Shown piece after piece: positions 1 through 4,526 of a DNA stretch of 5,556 nt (position 1 is its first letter; each line of letters begins with the position of its first letter). This DNA comes from Massilia sp. UBA2604 (GTDB taxonomy: Bacteria > Pseudomonadota > Gammaproteobacteria > Burkholderiales > Burkholderiaceae_D), in NCBI GenBank assembly GCA_002339265.1, contig DDKG01000203.1, positions 7,409-12,964 on the forward strand, in the 5' to 3' direction. The notes below the pieces were generated by a model, which searched no databases, had not been told where the DNA came from, and saw only the letters and a program-made list of their open reading frames with translations. The translations under genes and the position numbers were made by a program.

Positions 1-435
1 TCGATGTTCCTGTGCAGCCAGGCGGCGGCGCGCGATATGGTGAAGCGCGGCGCGGGCGGCTGCATCATCAATATGTCGAGCGTCAACGCCGAGCTGACCA
101 TCCCGAACCAGGTGCCCTATGTGGTGTCGAAAGGTGGCGTCAACCAGCTAACCCGGGTAGCGTCGATCGCCTTGGCCCAATATGGCATCCGCGTCAATGC
201 GATCGGCCCGGGCACCATCCTGACCGAACTGGCCAAGCAAGCCGTGCTGGGCAGCCCTGAGGCGCGCCACACCATCCTGTCGCGCACGCCGTTGGGCCGC
301 TGCGGCGAACCGGAAGAAGTCGCCTCGATCGCCGCCTTCCTGGCCAGCGACGACGCCTCGTACATGACCGGCCAGACGCTATATGCCGACGGCGGCCGCA
401 TGGCGCTGAACTACACGGTGCCGGTGCGCGACTGA
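1..435 (+). CDS. SDR family NAD(P)-dependent oxidoreductase, C-terminal part (5' end outside window)
   Basis: A classical short-chain dehydrogenase, expected to be a cytoplasmic NAD(P)H-linked oxidoreductase of an alcohol, sugar or ketone. The frame is open from base 1, and the Met at base 4 is internal, because the visible start already lies in the helix before the active site. Of a usual length near 250 aa, 144 residues are visible, so about 100 N-terminal residues with the GxxxGxG cofactor motif are missing. In window numbering the catalytic Ser is S27 (in NMSS), 13 residues before Y40 of the YVVSK motif, with K44 (bases 118-132). GIRVNAIGPG follows and fits the family's 'RVNxxxPG' segment. 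The C-terminal part has the usual PEEVA, FLASDDASYMTGQ and DGG signature. Substrate cannot be read from this half; glucose-1-dehydrogenase-like or sugar dehydrogenase roles are possible. Stop codon TGA at 433-435. A terminator lies about 130 bp downstream, after a separate promoter-like element. Confidence 0.93.
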   Translation, partial: SMFLCSQAAARDMVKRGAGGCIINMSSVNAELTIPNQVPYVVSKGGVNQLTRVASIALAQYGIRVNAIGPGTILTELAKQAVLGSPEARHTILSRTPLGRCGEPEEVASIAAFLASDDASYMTGQTLYADGGRMALNYTVPVRD

Positions 436-476
436 AAAACGGGAAAAAGGGCCAGATATTACTCAAACGCATGTCT

Positions 477-502
477 GGTATCCAAACTCGCAATTGGACA
501 CC
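477..502. promoter_or_regulatory. 26-bp inverted repeat, operator candidate
   Basis: Arms GGTATCCAA (477-485) and TTGGACACC (494-502) are inverted copies of GGTRTCCAA with an 8-nt spacer and one mismatch. The right arm covers the -35 hexamer proposed for the small RNA promoter at 495-523, which is where a repressor site would sit. A second imperfect hairpin (CCAGATAT 452-459 with ATGTCTGG 471-478) shares two bases with it, so in RNA the two would compete. The half-site TGGTAT recalls GntR-family operators, but this is a weak resemblance and no regulator is assigned. Confidence 0.35.
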
Positions 503-523
503 CACGCGGCCGACCCCGATAAT
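495..523 (+). promoter_or_regulatory. Sigma70-type promoter for the small RNA at 530-592
   Basis: The -35 hexamer TGGACA (495-500, 5 of 6 to TTGACA) is followed by 17 nt and the -10 hexamer GATAAT (518-523, 5 of 6 to TATAAT). This places a start near 529-531. The only thing downstream before the terminator is about 60 nt of non-coding sequence. The match is good by eye but has not been scored against a matrix. Confidence 0.5.
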
Positions 524-529
524 TACACC

Positions 530-592
530 TGTCTCCACTATTCTCCTCCAAGAAAATAGTTTTAAGCCCGCACAAGAGCGGGCTTTTTTTTT
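530..592 (+). ncRNA. Candidate small regulatory RNA with anti-Shine-Dalgarno loop (about 62 nt)
   Basis: Predicted transcript between the promoter at 495-523 and the intrinsic terminator. It would fold into two adjacent hairpins. Hairpin 1 pairs ACTATT (537-542) with AATAGT (555-560), leaving a 12-nt loop that begins with CTCCTCC (543-549), a perfect complement of the GGAGGAG Shine-Dalgarno core. Hairpin 2 is the terminator (564-585), followed by nine T. The AU-rich foot of hairpin 1 and the long U tail are typical Hfq-binding features. The layout is reminiscent of the CCUCCUCCC-motif sRNAs (cuckoo/CcsR type) known from Alphaproteobacteria, but homology is not claimed. Alternatively it is the processed 3' UTR of the upstream SDR mRNA. 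No ORF here is credible: the one frame open across it runs through both the terminator and the palindrome. Confidence 0.5.
564..592 (+). terminator. Rho-independent terminator
   Basis: Perfect 8-bp stem AAGCCCGC (564-571) / GCGGGCTT (578-585), loop ACAAGA, and a T run at 584-592. It ends the small RNA proposed at 530-592 and would also stop read-through from the SDR gene. On the minus strand there is no comparable T run. Confidence 0.9.
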
Positions 593-607
593 GCCTGAAA
601 CAGGCAA
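591..607. repeat. Short inverted repeat abutting the terminator
   Basis: TTGCCTG (591-597) and CAGGCAA (601-607) form a perfect 7-bp stem with an AAA loop. It begins inside the T run of the terminator at 564-592 and has no T run of its own, so it is not a second terminator. Function unknown; it may be a remnant or protein-binding element. Confidence 0.5.
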
Positions 608-619
608 GGAAGGCCGTAG

Positions 620-637
620 ATACGTAGTTCTACGTAT
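620..637. promoter_or_regulatory. Perfect 8-2-8 palindrome, likely transcription-factor site
   Basis: The sequence ATACGTAGTTCTACGTAT is a perfect inverted repeat with 8-bp arms and a 2-bp centre, containing TACGTA twice. AT-rich symmetric sites of this size are typical of dimeric regulators, and the alternating TACGTA core recalls LuxR/NarL-type response-regulator sites. That assignment is a guess. It lies about 110 bp upstream of the inferred start of the second small RNA and 28 bp after the first terminator. Confidence 0.5.
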
Positions 638-639
638 AA

Positions 640-667
640 CGAGCGCTGATGACATCGGGGGCGCTCG
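640..667. repeat. Inverted repeat CGAGCGC / GCGCTCG
   Basis: Arms CGAGCGC (640-646) and GCGCTCG (661-667) are perfect 7-bp inverted copies with a 14-nt spacer. It follows the 620-637 palindrome after 2 bp, making four successive symmetric elements between 564 and 667. No T run follows. Function not known. Confidence 0.4.
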
Positions 668-700
668 CCGCAGATTTAATACCGCCAGAACTTTGCGCTG

Positions 701-733
701 GGTCACAGTCGCGTCACAAACACTGCCTATACT
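701..733 (+). promoter_or_regulatory. Possible PhoB-type activated promoter for the second small RNA
   Basis: Direct repeats GGTCACA (701-707) and CGTCACA (712-718) are exactly 11 bp apart with a 4-bp spacer. That is the Pho-box layout, and each is close to the TGTCACA/TGTCATA half-site. The -10-like TATACT (728-733) starts 10 bp after the second repeat, and no usable -35 hexamer is present, as in activator-dependent Pho promoters. The inferred start is near 740. Half-sites lack the leading T, so regulation by PhoB is an inference; another activator could use the same repeat. Confidence 0.35.
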
Positions 734-739
734 AAGAAT

Positions 740-872
740 CACCTGTCATACACGCAACCGATATGCCTGATGACAGCAGGTGTGCGGCGCCCAGGGTGCT
801 ACACACCAACCGATTTGTCGTATCTCTTGGCCCGATCTTGGGTTGTGCCCGCCATTGGCGGGCATTTTTTTT
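740..872 (+). ncRNA. Candidate small RNA, about 130 nt, ending in intrinsic terminator
   Basis: The strong terminator at 846-872 has no protein gene before it, and the nearest -10-like element upstream is TATACT at 728-733. The intervening sequence can form several alternative hairpins. TGTCAT (744-749) pairs with ATGACA (770-775). GTGTG (780-784) pairs with CACAC (802-806), extended inward by six pairs including two G-U, around a CAG loop. CAACC (807-811) pairs with GGTTG (841-845) just before the terminator. The frame open across this stretch runs through the terminator and on to 1070, so it is not accepted as a gene. I do not recognise the RNA as 6S, SRP, tmRNA or RNase P RNA. Confidence 0.4.
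846..872 (+). terminator. Rho-independent terminator
   Basis: Perfect 8-bp stem TGCCCGCC (846-853) / GGCGGGCA (857-864) with an ATT loop, followed by eight T (865-872). Very strong by eye. It lies nearly 200 bp before the next gene and over 400 bp after the SDR stop codon and beyond a first terminator, so it must serve an independent non-coding transcript. Confidence 0.9.
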
Positions 873-966
873 GTCACCGCGCATGCAGTAACGGAACCAG
901 ATCCGTTGCAAACCGGTCTTATTCTCTGCCCTGGCGCAACCCGCGGTAAAAAAATTGTCATAGCGC

Positions 967-994
967 TTGAAGCCGTCGCTGAATTGGCTATCAT
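967..994 (+). promoter_or_regulatory. Sigma70-type promoter of the Cys-rich protein gene
   Basis: TTGAAG (967-972) and TATCAT (989-994, 5 of 6 to TATAAT) with a 16-nt spacer, and an A-rich tract (948-954) just upstream that could act as an UP element. The expected start is near 1001, giving a 5' leader of about 65 nt. Confidence 0.5.
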
Positions 995-1004
995 AAAGTT
1001 CGCG

Positions 1005-1030
1005 CTTCCGATTCGGCCAACGGTCGGAAG
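1005..1030 (+). other. Hairpin in the 5' leader of the Cys-rich protein gene
   Basis: CTTCCGA (1005-1011) pairs with TCGGAAG (1024-1030), extended by two G-U pairs, around an 8-nt loop. It would sit at the very 5' end of the leader mRNA, about 20 nt before the ribosome binding site, and could stabilise the message. No riboswitch family is recognised. Confidence 0.4.
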
Positions 1031-1066
1031 ATCACGTACAACGAAACGTCCAAGGGAGTCCGTCCT

Positions 1067-1369
1067 ATGAACTTACGTGTACCAGCCAGCGCCGCGCCTG
1101 ACACTTGCCGCCGCCATCATGAAGATGGCGACCTCGTCCTCAGCGAACTCAACCCGAGCACCGTCGTCGACACGCTCGACAGCGACAGCACGCCACTCAA
1201 CCTGCTCACCTTCGGCAGCGTCCGCGAAGTCTGCCCCAAGTGCCAGCAAACCCACCTCAAGCTGGTCTTGCGCCAGGGTAGCGTGCGCATGGCCCACCTG
1301 TTCTGCGCCGATTGCGAAAGCTGCTTCGACGCCCATTACGCCGACGGCGCGCCAGCCCTGACGATCTGA
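1067..1369 (+). CDS. Hypothetical Cys-rich (zinc-ribbon-like) protein, 100 aa
   Basis: Small soluble protein of unknown function. Residues 1-50 are polar and acidic with no motif. Residues 56-86 hold CPKC (C56, C59) and, 20 residues on, CADCESC (C80, C83, C86). Two CxxC knuckles at that spacing are typical of a zinc ribbon, with C86 as an extra Cys; H63, H77 and H90 are nearby possible ligands. Metal binding is inferred from this spacing only. No signal peptide or membrane segment. The ATG is well supported by AAGGGAG at 1052-1058, 8 nt upstream, and by a promoter at 967-994. A coding role is plausible given the ordinary codon use and clean stop. The VanZ-like gene follows after 82 bp and may be co-transcribed. 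Confidence 0.8.
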   Translation: MNLRVPASAAPDTCRRHHEDGDLVLSELNPSTVVDTLDSDSTPLNLLTFGSVREVCPKCQQTHLKLVLRQGSVRMAHLFCADCESCFDAHYADGAPALTI

Positions 1370-1451
1370 GCAGGCATTGGCGTGCGGGCAATTGGCCGCA
1401 TGGCGTGGTAAGGTTGACGCTTCACGCGTCCACCGTTCCACGTTCGTATCA

Positions 1452-1865
1452 ATGCCCACCCTGTCGTCCCTGCTGCAGCCTCCAAGCAAAGTCCGTCGCG
1501 CCCTGCATGCCCTCGCCCTGCTCGGGCTGCTGGCCATCCTGGTCGCGGGCTCGATTCCCGGCGCGCGCGCCGAGGTCGGCGCCTACGCGTCCGGCGTGGT
1601 GCTGCACGGCATGACCTATGCTTTCCTGGCCGCCTTGTGGTTCCTGGGCGCCACCGGCACGCCACTGCAGCGCGCCCTGAAGACGATGCTGGCCGTCGCG
1701 CTGATGGGCGCTGTCGATGAATGGGTGCAAAGTTTCTTCCCCTATCGTTCGGGCGACGTGCGCGACTGGCTGGTCGACGTCACGGCCGCCACCCTCGCCT
1801 CCACCGTGCTGGCAGTGCTGGCCTCGCTCGCGCCGCGGCCGGCGACGGCGGCCCGCCGGCGCTGA
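1452..1865 (+). CDS. VanZ family membrane protein, 137 aa
   Basis: Small integral membrane protein resembling the VanZ-like family, whose members are linked to teicoplanin resistance in enterococci but are mostly uncharacterised in Gram-negatives. Four hydrophobic segments are visible near residues 16-34, 48-66, 74-88 and 107-127. The family signature runs from 86 to 110, beginning GAVDEWVQSFFP. It shows E90, Q93, P97, R99, D102 and D105, and H52 in the second segment fits the family's conserved His. The tail is basic (ARRR). Start choice: ATG at 1452 is preferred because it leads directly into the family region. The same frame is open from TTG at 1377, which would add 25 residues of no recognisable character. 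Neither start has a good ribosome binding site, so the start is uncertain. It may depend on read-through from the Cys-rich gene 82 bp upstream. Confidence 0.82.
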   Translation: MPTLSSLLQPPSKVRRALHALALLGLLAILVAGSIPGARAEVGAYASGVVLHGMTYAFLAALWFLGATGTPLQRALKTMLAVALMGAVDEWVQSFFPYRSGDVRDWLVDVTAATLASTVLAVLASLAPRPATAARRR

Positions 1866-1937
1866 CCACCGTCTTCCGTTCAGGTTCCGCAAAGAACCCT
1901 CGCGCTTGATCGAACCGGGCTCCAAAGGAAGTCAGCT

Positions 1938-1965
1938 GGAACGCTGGCGCACTTCCCGCCTCTTA
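1938..1965 (+). promoter_or_regulatory. Possible ECF-sigma (RpoE-like) promoter of the lipoprotein gene
   Basis: GGAACGC (1938-1944), 16 nt, then TCTTA (1961-1965) matches the GGAAC -35 core and the spacing and -10 style of envelope-stress sigma promoters. The inferred start is near 1972, about 50 nt before the lipoprotein start codon. No better sigma70 promoter is visible in 1866-2010. A five-base GGAAC core is easily found by chance, so this is tentative. Confidence 0.3.
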
Positions 1966-2010
1966 CCCTCGTGGCGCGCGGCATCGTCACATCCCCACTA
2001 AAAATCGGAT

Positions 2011-2018
2011 AAGAGGAG
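2011..2018 (+). promoter_or_regulatory. Ribosome binding site deciding the lipoprotein start
   Basis: AAGAGGAG ends 6 nt before ATG 2025. It rules out the in-frame TTG at 2019, which would touch the site itself. Confidence 0.8.
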
Positions 2019-2024
2019 TTGATC

Positions 2025-2660
2025 ATGAAGCAATCACACCAGAGCGTGGCCATGGCGGGCCTGCTGGCGGTCGCGCTCGCCATTTCCGCGTGCGCCGCCA
2101 TGCGTGGCGAAGCGTCGCCCGGAGGCTCTTCGTCGTCGAGTGGCGCCAGCGGCACGAGCGGCAGCACCGGGACGAGCGACTATGGCTCGGGCAGCTCGGG
2201 CAGCTCCGGCAGCTCGGGGACCTCGGGCAGCTCGGGAAGCAGCGGCACGAGCACCGAAAGCATCCAGGACGGCACGGGCGTCTCGGGCAGCTCGGACACG
2301 TCGGGCAGCTCGGGTGCCTCCGGCAGCTCCGGCGCCTCGGGCAGCAGCGGCTCCGGCACCTCCAGCATGCAGGACGACCGCGGCGGCAGCGCATCGACCG
2401 CAGGCGCCGCCGCGGCCAGCGCGGCGCCCAACAGCACCGTGCTGGCGATCGAGATCCTGCCGGCAGCGAGCGGCATCACCGAAGGCGATTCGTCGATGGG
2501 CAGCAGCGGCGCGGCTGGCGCCACCGGCAGCGCCAGCCAGTCCTACCGCGTCACGGTGCGCATGGACGATGGCAGCACGCAGGTGGTCACCCACGGCACC
2601 ACGCCCGACTTCCGCAGCGGCGACCGGATCAACGTGACGGGCGGCAGCATCCAGCGCTAG
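2025..2660 (+). CDS. Ser/Gly-rich repeat lipoprotein, 211 aa
   Basis: Predicted envelope lipoprotein of unknown function. A type II signal peptide runs from K2 through the hydrophobic stretch 11-22 to the lipobox ISAC, giving lipidated C23. There is no Asp at +2 (it is Ala), so outer-membrane sorting is expected. Residues 34-125 are almost pure Gly, Ser, Thr and Ala in GSS/GTS/GAS triplets, a flexible linker. Within it residues 59-83 and 94-118 are an imperfect duplication, each ending in an S-I/M-Q-D signature. Residues 136-211 form a compact-looking domain with SYRVTVRMDDGSTQVV and, at 194-205, DFRSGDRINVTG. This resembles the C-terminal beta-rich part of SlyB/17-kDa-antigen-type lipoproteins; the resemblance is from memory. 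The glycine-zipper of that family is not evident, and the GS linker takes its place. The gene converges with the GH2 gene, 54 bp apart. Confidence 0.88.
   Translation: MKQSHQSVAMAGLLAVALAISACAAMRGEASPGGSSSSSGASGTSGSTGTSDYGSGSSGSSGSSGTSGSSGSSGTSTESIQDGTGVSGSSDTSGSSGASGSSGASGSSGSGTSSMQDDRGGSASTAGAAAASAAPNSTVLAIEILPAASGITEGDSSMGSSGAAGATGSASQSYRVTVRMDDGSTQVVTHGTTPDFRSGDRINVTGGSIQR
2199..2378 (+). repeat. GSS-triplet low-complexity coding repeat with 105-bp duplication
   Basis: Two units, 2199-2273 and 2304-2378, are offset by 105 bp (35 codons) and align without gaps; both end near CAT(C/G)CAGGAC. Within each unit the DNA is a near-tandem run of (T/G)C(G/C)GGCAGC-like 9-mers coding for GSS. Such repeats are prone to slippage and are in frame, so copy changes would lengthen or shorten the linker without breaking the gene. 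Confidence 0.75.
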
Positions 2661-2674
2661 CCAGGCCGTGCCGC

Positions 2675-2697
2675 CGGGTGGACGGCGCGTCCACCCG
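2675..2697. terminator. Perfect 10-bp hairpin between convergent genes
   Basis: CGGGTGGACG (2675-2684) and CGTCCACCCG (2688-2697) pair perfectly around a GCG loop. It lies 14 bp after the lipoprotein stop and 17 bp after the GH2 stop on the other strand, so it can serve both. There is no T run on either side, so it is either a U-less terminator or a 3' end stabiliser. Confidence 0.55.
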
Positions 2698-2714
2698 TGA
2701 CAGGCGATAGGCTC

Positions 2715-4526
2715 TCAGGGCGTGCCCGGGTCCTTGCCTTCTTCCACCTCGCGGTGAAACATCGGGATGTTGCGCGTCGCATTGCTGATGACTTCCAGCG
2801 GCAGCTTGGGCGTCCGGTCCGCGTTCAGCAAGCCATTGGCTTCCTGGAAGGTGTCGGTGAACTGGGTATAGCAGAAGCCGCTGAACATGAAGGTTTCATT
2901 CACCACCTGCAGCAGGCGCCGGTACTGCTTCAGATAGCTCTCGGCCGTGTGGGCGCGGCTGTAGCCCCAGGTGGTCTCGTCCGGGTTCGGGGTCTGCTTT
3001 GGATCGTAGGCGATGCCGCCGAACTCCGTCAGCACGATCGGCTGGCCGCGGTGCGGGAAGCCATCCAGGGTCAGGATGCGCCCGCCGGGACGCCGCTGGT
3101 CGAACAGCGTGCGCACCGGATCGGTGACGGCGTAGCGCGCCAGGATCTTTTCCGGATCGCTGTCGTAGTCGTGGATGCCCAGGATGTCGGTCGCTGACGC
3201 TTCCCAGCCGTCGTTGCCGATCACCGGACGGGTCGAATCGAGCGTGCGGGTCAGGTGGTACAGCGCCTCCACCGCATTGCGATGGGCCTGGGTCAGGGTC
3301 AGGTTGGGCACGCCCCACGACTCGTTGAAGGCCACCCACACGATGATGCAGGGGTGGCTGTAGTCGCGCTCGATCGCCTCGGTCCATTCCTTGACCATGC
3401 GCGTGATCGCGCGCGGGCTGAAGCGATAGGCCGAGGGCATTTCTTCCCATACCAGCAGGCCCAATCGGTCGGCCCAGTACAGGAAGCGCGGGTCCTCGAT
3501 CTTCTGGTGCTTGCGCACGCCATTGAAGCCCATCAGCTTGACCAGCTCGACGTCGCGCTTCAGGTGCTGGTCCGACGGCGCCGTCATGAACGACTCCGGC
3601 CAGTAGCCCTGGTCGAGCACCAGGCGCAGCTGGTAGGGACGGCCATTGAGCATGAAGCGGTCGCGGTTGATCGATACCGAACGCAGCGCCGTGTACGAGC
3701 GGATGCGGTCCAGCACCACGTCGCCGCAGCGCAGGGTCACTTCGGCGTCGAGCAGGGTCGGCCGCTCGGGACTCCACAGGATCTCGTTGCGCGAATCGTC
3801 GATGCCGGGGTCGGACAGCGCGATCTTGCGGTTCGCTTCGCCCGCCAGCAGCTTGTAGTAATCGTCCGCCAGCAGCTGGTCGCCGTGCCAGATCTTGACC
3901 TCGACAAACAGCTCCTGCTGGATGTCGCCGGCCGCGAACACCTCGCAGCCGATTTCGTAGGTCTCGAACACCGGCGTCCAGCGCAGCTTCTGGATATAGG
4001 TCGGGGCCACCTGCTCGACCCAGACGGTCTGCCAGATGCCGGTGGTGCGCGGGTACCAGATCGAGTGTGCGTCGAGCAGCCAGTCCTGCTTGCCGCGCGG
4101 CTTGGCCAGGTCGGCCGGATCGTCCTCGACCCAGACCGTCACGGTCTGCTTGCCATCGGCATTCATGGCGCAGGTGATGTCGGCCGCGAACGGCGTGTGG
4201 CCGCCCTCGTGCTCTGCCACCAGCTGGCCGTTGACCCACACCTTCGCGCTGTAGTCGACCGCGCCGAAGTGCAGTATCGTGCGCCCGTCGTTGGGCGTCA
4301 GTTCGAAGTCGCGTTGATACCAGACCACGCGGTGGAAGCCCGTGTCCTGAATGCCGCTCATCTCGGTCTCGGGAGCGAACGGCACGGTGATCTCGTGGGT
4401 CCACTCCTTGACGTCGGACGGCATGAAATACCGGCCCTCATCGTCGAAGCAGAACCGCCACTTGCCGTTCAGGTTTTGCCACTGGTCGCGCACCAGCTGT
4501 GGACGGGGATATTCAAACTGGTTCAT
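2715..4526 (-). CDS. Glycoside hydrolase family 2 enzyme (beta-galactosidase-like), 603 aa
   Basis: Retaining exo-glycosidase that removes a terminal sugar, probably in the cytoplasm because no signal peptide is seen. GH2 order is complete: a jelly-roll sugar-binding domain (about 1-175, with PRPQLVRDQWQNLNGKWRF at the start and TTGIWQTVWVE at 161-171), an Ig-like domain (about 176-285), and a TIM barrel (about 286-595). The acid/base is E402 in FNESWG and the nucleophile is E501 in VLTEFGG. NGVRKHQKIEDPRFLYWADR (335-354) marks the non-LacZ GH2 branch of about 600 aa, which lacks the large C-terminal domains of E. coli LacZ. Start: ATG 4526, with GAAAGGA at 4532-4538. The frame is open further upstream, but that stretch is the galK 3' end in another frame. 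It overlaps galK by 14 bp, so coupled translation is likely. The galK context favours a galactoside substrate; galacturonide, arabinoside or glucuronide activity cannot be excluded. Confidence 0.93.
   Translation of the reverse strand: MNQFEYPRPQLVRDQWQNLNGKWRFCFDDEGRYFMPSDVKEWTHEITVPFAPETEMSGIQDTGFHRVVWYQRDFELTPNDGRTILHFGAVDYSAKVWVNGQLVAEHEGGHTPFAADITCAMNADGKQTVTVWVEDDPADLAKPRGKQDWLLDAHSIWYPRTTGIWQTVWVEQVAPTYIQKLRWTPVFETYEIGCEVFAAGDIQQELFVEVKIWHGDQLLADDYYKLLAGEANRKIALSDPGIDDSRNEILWSPERPTLLDAEVTLRCGDVVLDRIRSYTALRSVSINRDRFMLNGRPYQLRLVLDQGYWPESFMTAPSDQHLKRDVELVKLMGFNGVRKHQKIEDPRFLYWADRLGLLVWEEMPSAYRFSPRAITRMVKEWTEAIERDYSHPCIIVWVAFNESWGVPNLTLTQAHRNAVEALYHLTRTLDSTRPVIGNDGWEASATDILGIHDYDSDPEKILARYAVTDPVRTLFDQRRPGGRILTLDGFPHRGQPIVLTEFGGIAYDPKQTPNPDETTWGYSRAHTAESYLKQYRRLLQVVNETFMFSGFCYTQFTDTFQEANGLLNADRTPKLPLEVISNATRNIPMFHREVEEGKDPGTP

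Noticed and set aside
591..607. Second terminator suggested by the TTGCCTG/CAGGCAA hairpin
   Set aside because: No T run follows on the + strand, and on the minus strand it is followed by A's.
701..718. CRP site suggested by TCACA
   Set aside because: The two TCACA units are direct repeats, whereas CRP needs TGTGA-N6-TCACA in inverted form.
471..770. Open frame of 99 codons in the gap after the SDR gene
   Set aside because: It passes through the strong terminator at 564-592 and the palindrome at 620-637, has no ribosome binding site and no protein-like composition.
780..1070. Open frame of 96 codons before the Cys-rich gene
   Set aside because: It reads through the terminator at 846-872 and the promoter at 967-994, and no ribosome binding site precedes it.
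1945..1959. GG-N10-GC spacing resembling a sigma54 promoter
   Set aside because: The -12 element reads CCGC in place of TTGC and the -24 element is weak; the spacing alone is not enough.
2199..2378. CRISPR-like or satellite array
   Set aside because: The repeats are coding, in frame with a lipoprotein, only a few bases long, and have no unique spacers.
2034..2594. Antisense and alternate-frame ORFs over the lipoprotein gene
   Set aside because: They are by-products of the GC-rich triplet repeat; all give Ala/Arg/Gly-only translations. The lipoprotein frame alone has a signal peptide, lipobox and ribosome binding site.
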